A stretch of DNA of 32,066 bases from Akkermansia muciniphila. Its GTDB lineage: Bacteria > Verrucomicrobiota > Verrucomicrobiia > Limisphaerales > UBA9464. Shown piece after piece: positions 25,137-32,066 of this stretch. The notes below the pieces were generated by a model. It was not told the origin of the DNA. It worked only from the letters and a program-made list of their open reading frames with translations, and did not search any database. The stretch lies in assembly GCA_945861565.1 (NCBI GenBank), contig CAMAUY010000059.1, forward strand, positions 1 to 32,066, read 5' to 3'. The position numbers and the translations under genes were made by a program. The stretch's first letter is position 1; the number at the start of each line of letters is the position of its first letter.

Positions 25137-26393
25137 ATGAAATCATTTGCCTTTATGTTGTCGGTCGTCCTGGCGCTCTGGGTCCGAGGAACCGCTTCCA
25201 GCGAAGGCCGTGGCGGTTTGCGCACTAATATCAACCCAGCGCTGCTCTATGCCCAAGCCATCCTCGCGATGCCGGACTATTCAGCCCAAGCCTATCTTTA
25301 CACCAACGAATGGCATGGACGTGCACTGGATCAACGGTTTGGCGAGGCCATGGAGCTCAATGACAAGGTCTTCCGACTTCTCCGCCAGGCCGCCCGACAA
25401 ACGGTGCCGTGCGACTGGGGCTACGACCTCTCGCAGGGCCCGGAACTCTTACTCCCAAGCCTCGCCAAGGTGAGGTCACTCGCGCAGATCGCTCGGCTCC
25501 GTCTGCGGTGGCACCTGGAGAACCGCCGTCCGGACGATGCCCGGGAGGATCTCCTAGCGGCGTTCATCTTGGGACGGCAGACCGCGAAGGATGGCGTGCT
25601 GATCTCTGCCCTCGTCCAAGTCGCCATCGAGAATATGCTGGCGACCGGAATTGCCGAAAACTGGTTCCGATTTAGTTCCGAGACGCTGCAGCAAGTCATG
25701 GACGGCATTGCGGCGGCCCCGGTACGAGGCAATATGGCGGAGTGCGTCGAGACGGAGCGCACCTCGATGAAGGGCTGGTTTGTTCGCAAGATCGAGGAAT
25801 TCCAATCCGGATCTCGCGACGAGGAAGAGGCGATGCGGAAGTCCCTCAATATGCTGCGCTCGGTCATGGATCCCGGGAACGAGTCTCCGAAAACGGCTGG
25901 CTCACCAACTCCCGACCTCATTGTTCAGGCGGCTGGCCGCACGACTACGGGGCTCCTCAAGCAACTGAAAGAGTTGGATGCGCTTTACGATGAAGCTGCC
26001 GTGCTGATGACCCTGCCCTACGAACAATTTCAGCCGCGGATCAAAGCGTTCAACGAGAAAATTGCGACCCACCCGAACCCATTTGTGCAGGTCTTCTTTC
26101 CAGCGTTTGAGAAATGCCGTAGCAAGGAATTCGCTATCGAAACCAAGCTGGCGATGCTGCATGCCGCGCATGCCTACCGGCTGTCGGGTGATGCGGGCTT
26201 GAGCCGGATTCTCGATCCACACTTCCACGAACCATTCCAATTCCGACGCTTTCAATTCGGGGGAGTGGACCGTGGACTTGAATTGAAGTCAAAGTTGCCC
26301 ACCCGGGATGGGACCGAATCTGTGATTTTTGTCGAGAAAGACGGGCCTGCGTTTTATCTGGATGGCAAGAAAGTGGGTCTGCCACTCAAATGA
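25137..26393 (+). CDS. secreted protein of unknown function
   Basis: 418 residues from the ATG at 25137; the open frame reaches back to 24744, but only this start gives a signal peptide (SFAFMLSVVLALWVRGTASS). The mature protein is mostly helical, with NPALLYAQAILAMPD near the start, a LRLRWHLENRRPDDAREDLLAAFILGRQ segment that looks TPR-like, and a beta-rich C-terminus (ESVIFVEKDGPAFYLDG). No family was recognised. The stop is 47 bp before the ECF sigma factor start on the same strand, so it may belong to the sigma factor's operon or regulon. Confidence 0.75.
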   Translation: MKSFAFMLSVVLALWVRGTASSEGRGGLRTNINPALLYAQAILAMPDYSAQAYLYTNEWHGRALDQRFGEAMELNDKVFRLLRQAARQTVPCDWGYDLSQGPELLLPSLAKVRSLAQIARLRLRWHLENRRPDDAREDLLAAFILGRQTAKDGVLISALVQVAIENMLATGIAENWFRFSSETLQQVMDGIAAAPVRGNMAECVETERTSMKGWFVRKIEEFQSGSRDEEEAMRKSLNMLRSVMDPGNESPKTAGSPTPDLIVQAAGRTTTGLLKQLKELDALYDEAAVLMTLPYEQFQPRIKAFNEKIATHPNPFVQVFFPAFEKCRSKEFAIETKLAMLHAAHAYRLSGDAGLSRILDPHFHEPFQFRRFQFGGVDRGLELKSKLPTRDGTESVIFVEKDGPAFYLDGKKVGLPLK

Positions 26394-26439
26394 GATCAGG
26401 GATGGCTTGTTACGAAATGCTGTGAACGTCGCGTCGACC

Positions 26440-27027
26440 ATGGATCCACTGACGCCGCTGGCAAGCGACGGGCTTGACCTCATCAGTCGAGCTCAGGCAG
26501 GCGACAGCGAGGCGTTTGACATCCTCTGCCGGGAGCATGGTGGCCGACTCCTGCGTCAGGCCATTGGATTATGCGGTGACGCGAGCGTCGCGGAAGACCT
26601 CGTGCAGGAAACGTTGCTGGCAGCATGGAGAAGCATTTCGCGCTATAATGGTTGCTGCCGATTTTTCACCTGGCTTTGCAGTATCCTGATCCATCGGCAT
26701 CAAAACCTACTGCGCAAACGCTGGCCTCGACCCTTTTCGTTCCTCTGTGGTGATGAAATCGACTCAATGAACAATTTCCTCGCCAGGACCCCTGATCCGG
26801 GGCCCACGCCCGGTATGCAGACGGAGGGAGCGGAGCAGGCCGCCCTCGTGCTGCGTAGTTTGGAGAAGCTGCCACCGAAACTGCGCGAAGTCGTCTATCT
26901 CCGTTTCTACGCGGAAGAATCCCTCGAGGGCATTGCTGCCGTCCTCGGCTGTCCGGTCGGCACGGTGAAGTCCCGTCTATTCCACGGGTTGGAACGTCTT
27001 CGCCAGATGAAATCGTTGCTTAAATAG
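26440..27027 (+). CDS. ECF-type RNA polymerase sigma factor
   Basis: 195-residue extracytoplasmic-function sigma factor. Region 2 covers about residues 12-85: DSEAFDILCREHGGRLLRQA, then DASVAEDLVQETLLAAWRS and the -10-recognition part FFTWLCSILIHRHQNLLRKR. Region 4 covers about 130-190: LEKLPPKLREVVYLRFYAEE and the helix-turn-helix IAAVLGCPVGTVKSRLFHG. The linker between them is short, typical of the group. ATG 26440 is preferred; GTG 26422 would add six residues. The anti-sigma gene follows after 8 bp. The sensed signal is unknown; ECF units commonly autoregulate, but no matching promoter motif could be assigned. Confidence 0.93.
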   Translation: MDPLTPLASDGLDLISRAQAGDSEAFDILCREHGGRLLRQAIGLCGDASVAEDLVQETLLAAWRSISRYNGCCRFFTWLCSILIHRHQNLLRKRWPRPFSFLCGDEIDSMNNFLARTPDPGPTPGMQTEGAEQAALVLRSLEKLPPKLREVVYLRFYAEESLEGIAAVLGCPVGTVKSRLFHGLERLRQMKSLLK

Positions 27028-27035
27028 AAACTCCC

Positions 27036-27605
27036 ATGAATGCCAATTCTTGCGATCGCGAAGTCGTGGCGCTGCTTGCTTGCTCCGCATTGACCCCGGC
27101 CGAGGCAGACCGCACCCGCCAGCATGTGCAACAGTGCCGGGCCTGCCATGAATACTTCCTGCAGATGTCCGGGGTTTGTTCCGTCCACCTGGCGGCCGCT
27201 GAGGAATTGCCGGAGCCGAAGATGTCGGCGCGCTTATATGGCCGCGTCGGCAGGGCTATCCGAGCTGGTTCGCAGGGTGAGTGGTACAACTTGCTGACCC
27301 TCTTCAGGGCGCGCTGGCTCCGAGTTAGCGGCGCAATCGCCGTCTTCCTGTTGGTCGGCGTCGGGCGGGTATTGTTGCCTAGGCCCGAGCCGCTGCCCGC
27401 ACACGTGTCGCAACAACCGGTGCATCTGGCTCCCGTCAACGTTGAGCCCGTGAGTACGAGCCCCAGCCTGATCGCCTACCGCCTCGCGCTAAACCGGTCG
27501 CCCGAGGAATTCGATCGCTCGCTCGAGAACGCCGCCGCGCGCCCATCGTTGAGCGCGACGATCCCGTTGCGCCCCGGTTTGGTGTGGGAGTATTTGGAGC
27601 TTTGA
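27036..27605 (+). CDS. zinc-finger anti-sigma factor
   Basis: 189 residues. The N-terminal cytoplasmic part has the HC2-type zinc motif H30-x3-C34-x2-C37 (RQHVQQCRACHEYF) of ZAS anti-sigma factors. A single membrane segment at about 94-114 (WLRVSGAIAVFLLVGVG) is followed by a periplasmic tail of about 75 residues rich in Pro and Val, too short for a large sensor. It begins 8 bp after the sigma gene, in the usual sigma/anti-sigma order. Expected role: hold the sigma factor at the membrane and release it on an envelope signal. Not a known named factor. Confidence 0.9.
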   Translation: MNANSCDREVVALLACSALTPAEADRTRQHVQQCRACHEYFLQMSGVCSVHLAAAEELPEPKMSARLYGRVGRAIRAGSQGEWYNLLTLFRARWLRVSGAIAVFLLVGVGRVLLPRPEPLPAHVSQQPVHLAPVNVEPVSTSPSLIAYRLALNRSPEEFDRSLENAAARPSLSATIPLRPGLVWEYLEL

Positions 27606-27641
27606 AACGGGCAGGCGCTTGCGAATCGCACCCCGGGGACT

Positions 27642-28232
27642 TCACAGAACGCTCGGTGTCAGAAGCAGATCTCTGAAAGCGAGGCTGAAGCCGGCGAGTA
27701 ATTTAGATTTGGCCATCTGCGCACCGACCGCACGGCTATGGAGTTGAAAGGCGCTCTTGACGAGGGCGAAGACCTCGATCGTTTGGCTGTCGGGGTCAAT
27801 GATCCAGTATTCCAGCAAGCCCGATTGTTCGTAGAGCGCCTTTTTCTGGATACGGTCCCGTTGCCAACTGGCCTCCGATATGACCTCCATTGCCAGGTCG
27901 GGCACGCCATCAACGTAATTCTTTACGATGCCGAGCCGCGCTTTCGAGATGAACAGCACATCCGGTTGCACGACACGTTTTTGAGTCAGCACAACGTCAC
28001 AGGGACTGACCAAAACCTCCCCTAATCCGCGCTTTCCTACAAACTGATCCAGTGATTTGTAAAACCTGCCAACGATGCGCTGATGATTGGGATGTGGCGC
28101 CGGGGACATAATAATTTCTCCATTCCACAACTCGATCGGCTGATGAGTCTCCGGCAGTTCCGCGACTATTTCGTCGTATGTCCAATGCCGTTGAGCCTTC
28201 GCTTTCGGCTGTGTTAGCGCTGCCGCGATCAT
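27642..28232 (-). CDS. Uma2 family PD-(D/E)xK nuclease-like protein
   Basis: 196-residue member of the Uma2 (DUF820) family, predicted to have the restriction-endonuclease fold. Motif order fits: ELWNGEIIMSPAPHPNHQRI (34-53), D91 in VVQPDVLFIS, E116 in PDLAMEVIS, and K130/K131 in the following helix, then the YEQSGLLEYWIIDPDSQ segment. The family is greatly expanded in cyanobacteria and found in many other bacteria, often as scattered single genes; its role is unknown. It stands alone, convergent with the anti-sigma gene, with no transposase near it. Confidence 0.9.
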   Translation of the reverse strand: MIAAALTQPKAKAQRHWTYDEIVAELPETHQPIELWNGEIIMSPAPHPNHQRIVGRFYKSLDQFVGKRGLGEVLVSPCDVVLTQKRVVQPDVLFISKARLGIVKNYVDGVPDLAMEVISEASWQRDRIQKKALYEQSGLLEYWIIDPDSQTIEVFALVKSAFQLHSRAVGAQMAKSKLLAGFSLAFRDLLLTPSVL

Positions 28233-28321
28233 GCTGGTACTGAGCCTTTAATCCGGGAAAAAATCAAATTGAATCCCGGCGTGTTACGGTGCATCCAGAA
28301 GTTGTCGGGACGACTACAGAA

Positions 28322-28339
28322 GGAAACGGAGGAAACGGA
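28322..28339 (+). repeat. 9-bp tandem duplication GGAAACGGA
   Basis: Two perfect adjacent copies (28322-28330 and 28331-28339) in the 231-bp gap between the Uma2 gene and lpxI. No gene is visible in this gap. Confidence 0.6.
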
Positions 28340-28463
28340 GACAGGCATTGCCCGGAGCAATCTCCATTCTCTTCGTTTGCTTCTGTTGAGAGAGTTTCCA
28401 TTTCTCACGCGGGTTCGGTTGCTCCCCGCCCTCTACCGGCAACTCGTGAATGCACGGGGCGGG

Positions 28464-29261
28464 TTACGCGGCGCACACGGTGACTCGGAGCTTGGCGGCG
28501 AGTCCTTCCAGTTCGGGTTGATCCAGTAACAACGTCTTCTCCGGTTCAAATGCCAGCACCCGGATACCGGAGGTGCCGCAAACCTCGACCGTTCGTGGGC
28601 CGAGGCACGGGATGTCGAATCGCAGGTCGTGATCTGCTTTCGCGACTTTGACGGCGACGGCACCACCGGACTTCCCGGCGAGACCGCCGCCGCGCTGGAG
28701 GCAGGCATCGGTCCCCTCGAAGCCTTCCACGGAAAGCGTGGTGCCGTCTTTCACGACGACACTTTGACCGATCTCCAGTCGTGAAAGTTCCTTGGCGATT
28801 CGGAATCCGTACGCGACGGCGTCGGACTCCGAACGGCTGATTTTGGGTCCGGTCTGGTATCCGGTGCCGGGCATCCACGGACGGAGCCAGGGAATGGGTT
28901 CAATCAATTCGACACCGTCCCGTTTCAATTCATCGGCAATGGCACCAAAAATAGAATGGGCGTTCTTCTCTTTGAGGCGAAACAGCAGCGCGGCTGCCCG
29001 CAGATCGGGGCGAAGGTCGAACAGATTCTTTGGAGCGATCTGGCCGAGCATTACACACTGGGTGACGCCGCGATCCGTGAAGGCCCGGATCATTTTACTG
29101 AGTTGTCCCACCCGGAGCCAGACGGTTTCGTTCACGACCGCTTCGATCGCGGGGTCTGTTTCGCCCTCAACCGCGACGGCGATCACCTTCCGCCCGTCAC
29201 GCAATGCCTCACGAGCGAACAGGAGCGGCAGCGATTTCGAGCCGGCGATCAGGCCGATCAT
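28464..29261 (-). CDS. lpxI: UDP-2,3-diacylglucosamine pyrophosphatase LpxI
   Basis: Hydrolyses UDP-2,3-diacylglucosamine to lipid X in lipid A synthesis, replacing LpxH in many bacteria. 265 residues from ATG 29261, near the family norm. Motifs: MIGLIAGSKSLPLLFA start, KNLFDLRPDLRAAALLFRLK, SIFGAIADELKRDGVELIEP, IGQSVVVKDGTTLSVEGFEG and TDACLQRGG, and the FDIPCLGPRTVE stretch. The open frame extends to 29303, but those 14 extra residues arise from the palindromic element upstream; homologues start at MIGLIAG. With kdsB in the window this supports standard lipid A and Kdo synthesis. Confidence 0.92.
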   Translation of the reverse strand: MIGLIAGSKSLPLLFAREALRDGRKVIAVAVEGETDPAIEAVVNETVWLRVGQLSKMIRAFTDRGVTQCVMLGQIAPKNLFDLRPDLRAAALLFRLKEKNAHSIFGAIADELKRDGVELIEPIPWLRPWMPGTGYQTGPKISRSESDAVAYGFRIAKELSRLEIGQSVVVKDGTTLSVEGFEGTDACLQRGGGLAGKSGGAVAVKVAKADHDLRFDIPCLGPRTVEVCGTSGIRVLAFEPEKTLLLDQPELEGLAAKLRVTVCAA

Positions 29262-29299
29262 GGGCGGGGAATGTTCCAAAGAATGGACATGAATTGGGA

Positions 29300-29397
29300 C
29301 CATGAACCTGGGAGCGCCGACATCTCTGCAGGCGAGTGTTGGGCTCCGTGCAGGCTCACCGGCAGGATGCCGGTGCCACTATGGAGGCGGTTCATGG
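29300..29397. mobile_element. 98-bp palindromic element (MITE/REP-like)
   Basis: Ends are perfect 9-bp inverted repeats, CCATGAACC at 29300-29308 and GGTTCATGG at 29389-29397. Inside lies a perfect 7-bp hairpin, CACCGGC (29357-29363), AGGAT loop, GCCGGTG (29369-29375). It lies between the kinase gene stop and the lpxI start, with no coding capacity. The size, terminal repeats and inner hairpin fit a non-autonomous repeat element. I recall similar strings in other verrucomicrobial intergenic DNA, but no other copy was identified in this window. No clear target-site duplication was seen. Confidence 0.5.
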
Positions 29398-29419
29398 GTT
29401 GGGAATGGTGCGAGTGGGA

Positions 29420-30244
29420 TCAAGGCATATAGAGGGCGGTCTTCAGGTCATGAACCAGAACGCTGGTGATGGGGTGCCGTCGCGCGGGATCCCGTTCGAG
29501 GCAGCGGTTGATAATTCGATCGAGGGACACTGGAATGTCGGGGTTGATCTCGTGCGCGGGCAGAAATTCGGAGCGGTCCAGCTGATGACGCAGGATTTCG
29601 TCGGGGGAATCCGAAGGAAACGGTTTCCTTAAAGTAAGCAGTTCATAGGCGCTCACGCCGAATGCCCAGATGTCGGCCCGGTGGTCAACCGGTTCCCTTA
29701 ACAGTTGTTCGGGAGCCATGTAGGCGGGGGTCCCAGGATTGCGGTTCAGTTTTCGCGGCGGATTCGGAATGGGCTGAGCGAGGTCGAAGTCGATCAGGCG
29801 CAGACTGCCATTCCGGGTCAGTAGAATATTCTCGGGCTTAAAATCCAGGTGCATGTAGCCGCGGTCATGAACCCGTTCCAGCGCCGTGGCCATGTCGAGT
29901 AGGATTTGCGCGATGTTGTCGCCCAGCACCGGGTCCTGTTTGCCCATCATCAGCTTCAAATTCTCACCCTCGACGTATTCCATTACGAGGCAGAGTTCGC
30001 CGCCCAGCTTCCCATGCTCGACGTAGCCGATGATGAATTCATTGTCCTGGACGCCCTGCAGGACTTCGCACCCGGTGATGAATCGCTTTCGTTCGGTGAA
30101 GGCAAACGTCGAATTGTTGAGCATCAGGCGCATCGCGAACTGACGTCCGGCGTCGTCGGTCGCCAGCCAGATCTCCGACATGCCACCCGTGTTGATCGGT
30201 TCATGCAAGGTGTAGGGGCCCAGTTTGGAGCCATGACGTGACAT
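29420..30244 (-). CDS. noncanonical serine/threonine protein kinase
   Basis: Soluble Hanks-type kinase domain of 274 residues from ATG 30244, with no sensor or membrane region. Fold features present: glycine loop TGGMSEIWLA (19-28), a catalytic loop HLDFKPEN (132-139) retaining D134, K136 and N139, APE at 177-179, and DIWAFGVSAYEL. Unusual positions: the ATP-anchoring Lys of VAIK is replaced by Arg (FAMRLM, R39); HRD is HLD; DFG is DFD (152-154). The metal-binding first Asp of DFD is kept. Either an active kinase with altered chemistry or a partly degenerate signalling scaffold. Alternative start at 30283 adds 13 residues. Next gene upstream on this strand is the formamidase-like gene, 69 bp away. 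Confidence 0.88.
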   Translation of the reverse strand: MSRHGSKLGPYTLHEPINTGGMSEIWLATDDAGRQFAMRLMLNNSTFAFTERKRFITGCEVLQGVQDNEFIIGYVEHGKLGGELCLVMEYVEGENLKLMMGKQDPVLGDNIAQILLDMATALERVHDRGYMHLDFKPENILLTRNGSLRLIDFDLAQPIPNPPRKLNRNPGTPAYMAPEQLLREPVDHRADIWAFGVSAYELLTLRKPFPSDSPDEILRHQLDRSEFLPAHEINPDIPVSLDRIINRCLERDPARRHPITSVLVHDLKTALYMP

Positions 30245-30313
30245 CGCGGGGGAGAAGGTGGCGAAGCGGACGGCCGGGAGCAAGGTTCAGACGGCAATGG
30301 AGAGTTCCCGGCC

Positions 30314-31786
30314 TTAGGGGCGTTTCCCGAGACGGTCGAACACGTTGCGGGTAATTTGTTCGACGATTGGATCACGGCCTCTCAAACCATGAGCCCAATC
30401 GGTCGAACCGCAGGTGAAGACCGTTGCCCCAGCCGTGTTGGTGTAATATCCGAGCACCGAGGCTCCCATCCGATCGTGCTCGAAGCGCTCGTACCAGAAG
30501 GCGTCATCCGGATGCCAGCGTGCCGGGCAGGTTCCCAGGATTGTAAAAGACTTGGGTGTCCCGTCGCGTCCGGTGGGAACCGGGAGGCCGTCCCGAAGCT
30601 CGAATTCGCAGCCGTCACATTCGTAACCAACGATCGTATTCGTAGCACCAAATTCGTCACCGCGTTTCAGGCCCGTGCCGGAGAAGAGCCAGTGATCGGG
30701 CCGATGGACCGTGTACGCGCCCTTGCCATCCATGATTTGACCGTGACTTAAATGATATCCGCCAAAAAGAAACCCAACTCCGGTGAGTTGGTTCTCGGGT
30801 CGCTTGACAAGATGATGGCCCCAAAGAGTGCTCAGAAGGGTATGATCTCCCGAAGGGAAGAGGGGGTCCTGGGCGTAGTTTTGTTTCCAACAGGTGAGAG
30901 CGTGACCGTCGTCCTCGGTTCGAACTTGCCAGCAACAGGTGTTGCCGCTGAAGAAGGCGACGTTGCCGCCGCGGGCAATGAATCCCTCGAGGTTATCGCG
31001 CATGGGGGTTGACCAGTATTCATCATGTCCCACGCTCAGCACCAGGCGGTACGCGTCGAGCAATTCCGGATGCCGTTCCAGGTCGGAATTCGCACAGAAG
31101 TCGAAGAGGTATCCCTGGGACTCAGCCCAGGCGACAAAGGGTGCCTCCCAGGTGTTAAATTGGCCGATGGAGGAAGGTCGTTGAAAGGAGACCCGATGTC
31201 CCTGCAAGCCGGCCCGACCATGGAAAGCATAGAGACTGGAGCCACCCCAATTGTTGTAGGCGTTGTAGGTATTGCAGCTCAATTGCAGCAGCATGGACGA
31301 GCCCGAACCCGGGGACGCGGGGCGCAGGACGAAATACCCCTCGGATTCGGCAGTCCTTCGATTGCGTTGAATGTACTGGCCACCGGAATCCGATGCCCGG
31401 AACACGAGTTGATAGAAACCGCTTCGCCACGTAGCGGGCAGGGGAATCCGTACCGATTCCGGCCATCCGCATCCATTGGCCGAGGCGTTTTCTGGTACAG
31501 GAAACTCGCGGCCCGGGAGCCCGTTGGTGCTCCAGACGATTTCGCGCCGGGCACCCAGACGCGCAATCTCCAAGGACCACTTGGGTGCGGTGGTCGAAAC
31601 GTGGACGACAAGATCGTCGCCGGGCTCGTAGCTCACTTCTCCCGCGTATCCGTCGATGAACAGATTCGGGGCCGCACCGTCGGCCGCCCGCAGCCACGGT
31701 ATCAGGAAGATGGCAGCGAGGAACAGTGACGTGAGCGCAGGGCGGCGGAGACGTCGAGCGGCGACGTTGGAAATCCTAAGTTTCAT
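30314..31786 (-). CDS. secreted N,N-dimethylformamidase-like protein
   Basis: 490 residues from ATG 31786, chosen because it gives a signal peptide (basic N-terminus, hydrophobic PALTSLFLAAIFLIPWLRA, AADGAAP after it); the frame is open to 31981. An N-terminal beta-sandwich of about 150 residues (NLFIDGYAGEVSYEPGDDL) precedes a domain like the C-terminal half of the large DMFase subunit: SCNTYNAYNNWGGSSLY, RPSSIGQFNTWEAPF, VLSVGHDEYWSTPMRDNLE and FFSGNTCCWQVR. The GHDEYW tyrosine is a likely metal ligand by analogy with the bacterial iron enzyme. Substrate unknown; secretion argues against cytosolic formamide use. Same strand as the kinase, 69 bp apart, so possibly co-transcribed. Confidence 0.85.
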   Translation of the reverse strand: MKLRISNVAARRLRRPALTSLFLAAIFLIPWLRAADGAAPNLFIDGYAGEVSYEPGDDLVVHVSTTAPKWSLEIARLGARREIVWSTNGLPGREFPVPENASANGCGWPESVRIPLPATWRSGFYQLVFRASDSGGQYIQRNRRTAESEGYFVLRPASPGSGSSMLLQLSCNTYNAYNNWGGSSLYAFHGRAGLQGHRVSFQRPSSIGQFNTWEAPFVAWAESQGYLFDFCANSDLERHPELLDAYRLVLSVGHDEYWSTPMRDNLEGFIARGGNVAFFSGNTCCWQVRTEDDGHALTCWKQNYAQDPLFPSGDHTLLSTLWGHHLVKRPENQLTGVGFLFGGYHLSHGQIMDGKGAYTVHRPDHWLFSGTGLKRGDEFGATNTIVGYECDGCEFELRDGLPVPTGRDGTPKSFTILGTCPARWHPDDAFWYERFEHDRMGASVLGYYTNTAGATVFTCGSTDWAHGLRGRDPIVEQITRNVFDRLGKRP

Positions 31787-32066
31787 GGATGGGCAAAAAC
31801 TGCCGCAACCGCTGCCGGTTCGCCAAGTGGCAATCTGACGGGTTTCGCATGATTCGACGGATATCACCGGTGGGCAGTCGAGGACCAACGAATCCAAGCC
31901 CTGGCCGCTGCCTCTCTCCCTGATCCGCGGATAGGAGTCTGAAAATGAGAGAAAAAGCTCTCGACGGTGCCTCTTTTCCACGTGCAGTTGTTATATATGC
32001 TGTATTGAACACGGGCACGCAGCCCTATTTCCCCGGAGACAGTGCTTGCCATGAGAATTGAATTCG
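31787..32066. other. 280-bp window end without a supported gene
   Basis: Upstream region of the formamidase-like gene. A 62-codon minus frame (31864-32052) shows no family resemblance. An AT-rich patch TTATATATGC at 31991-32000 stands out and could be a promoter element, but no full pair was found. Confidence 0.4.

Noticed and set aside
31025..31729. 234-codon plus-strand open frame
   Set aside because: Antisense to the formamidase-like gene; no family features.

Overview
The window is about 32 kb of GC-rich bacterial chromosome with short gaps, many GTG/TTG starts and few clear Shine-Dalgarno sites. The gene content points to the phylum Verrucomicrobiota, probably a Pedosphaera/Limisphaera-like lineage. 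The markers are a DUF1549/DUF1553 protein paired with a DUF1501 protein, a verrucomicrobial-style pseudopilin ending in an ADGHVE motif, an eccentric Ser/Thr kinase with an Ala-Met-Arg-Leu-Met motif, an ECF sigma/anti-sigma pair, and dense structured intergenic repeats. kdsB, lpxI and several lipoproteins indicate a Gram-negative envelope with Kdo-containing LPS. The taxonomic placement is inference from gene content; no rRNA, tRNA, CRISPR array, insertion sequence or phage gene was seen.

Layout. 1-4.4 kb: N-terminally damaged PIN-domain gene, galactokinase-family gene, a 740-bp cluster of nested inverted repeats, pterin-4a-carbinolamine dehydratase, an RluE-like pseudouridine synthase, a frameshifted gene remnant and a DUF1499 lipoprotein. 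4.5-10.7 kb: the type IV pilus motor operon pilB-pilT-pilB-pilC, with two PilB paralogues on either side of the retraction ATPase, closed by a strong hairpin. 10.8-13.8 kb: orphan fdhD, a GT4 glycosyltransferase and a pseudopilin. 13.9-15.7 kb: hisF-hisI and, upstream, a self-contained unit (promoter, AT-hook/winged-helix protein, intrinsic terminator). 16.1-19.4 kb: three consecutive lipoprotein genes (LpoB-like, COG3014-like, YcfL-like), then kdsB. 19.4-24.8 kb: a myo-inositol oxygenase homologue, a secreted beta-sandwich-like protein, and the overlapping DUF1549/DUF1553-DUF1501 pair. 25.1-27.6 kb: a secreted protein of unknown function, then ECF sigma factor and zinc-finger anti-sigma factor. 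27.6-32 kb: Uma2 nuclease, lpxI, a 98-bp palindromic element, a noncanonical Ser/Thr kinase and a secreted N,N-dimethylformamidase-like protein.

How the parts relate. The strongest functional themes are surface assembly (pilus motors, pseudopilin, glycosyltransferase), envelope biogenesis (LpoB-type lipoproteins, kdsB, lpxI) and secreted degradative proteins. The least explained items are the duplicated PilB motor around one PilT, the AT-hook/winged-helix unit, the kinase with substitutions at three usually conserved motifs, and the two families of palindromic repeats that have crept up to the starts of galK and lpxI.
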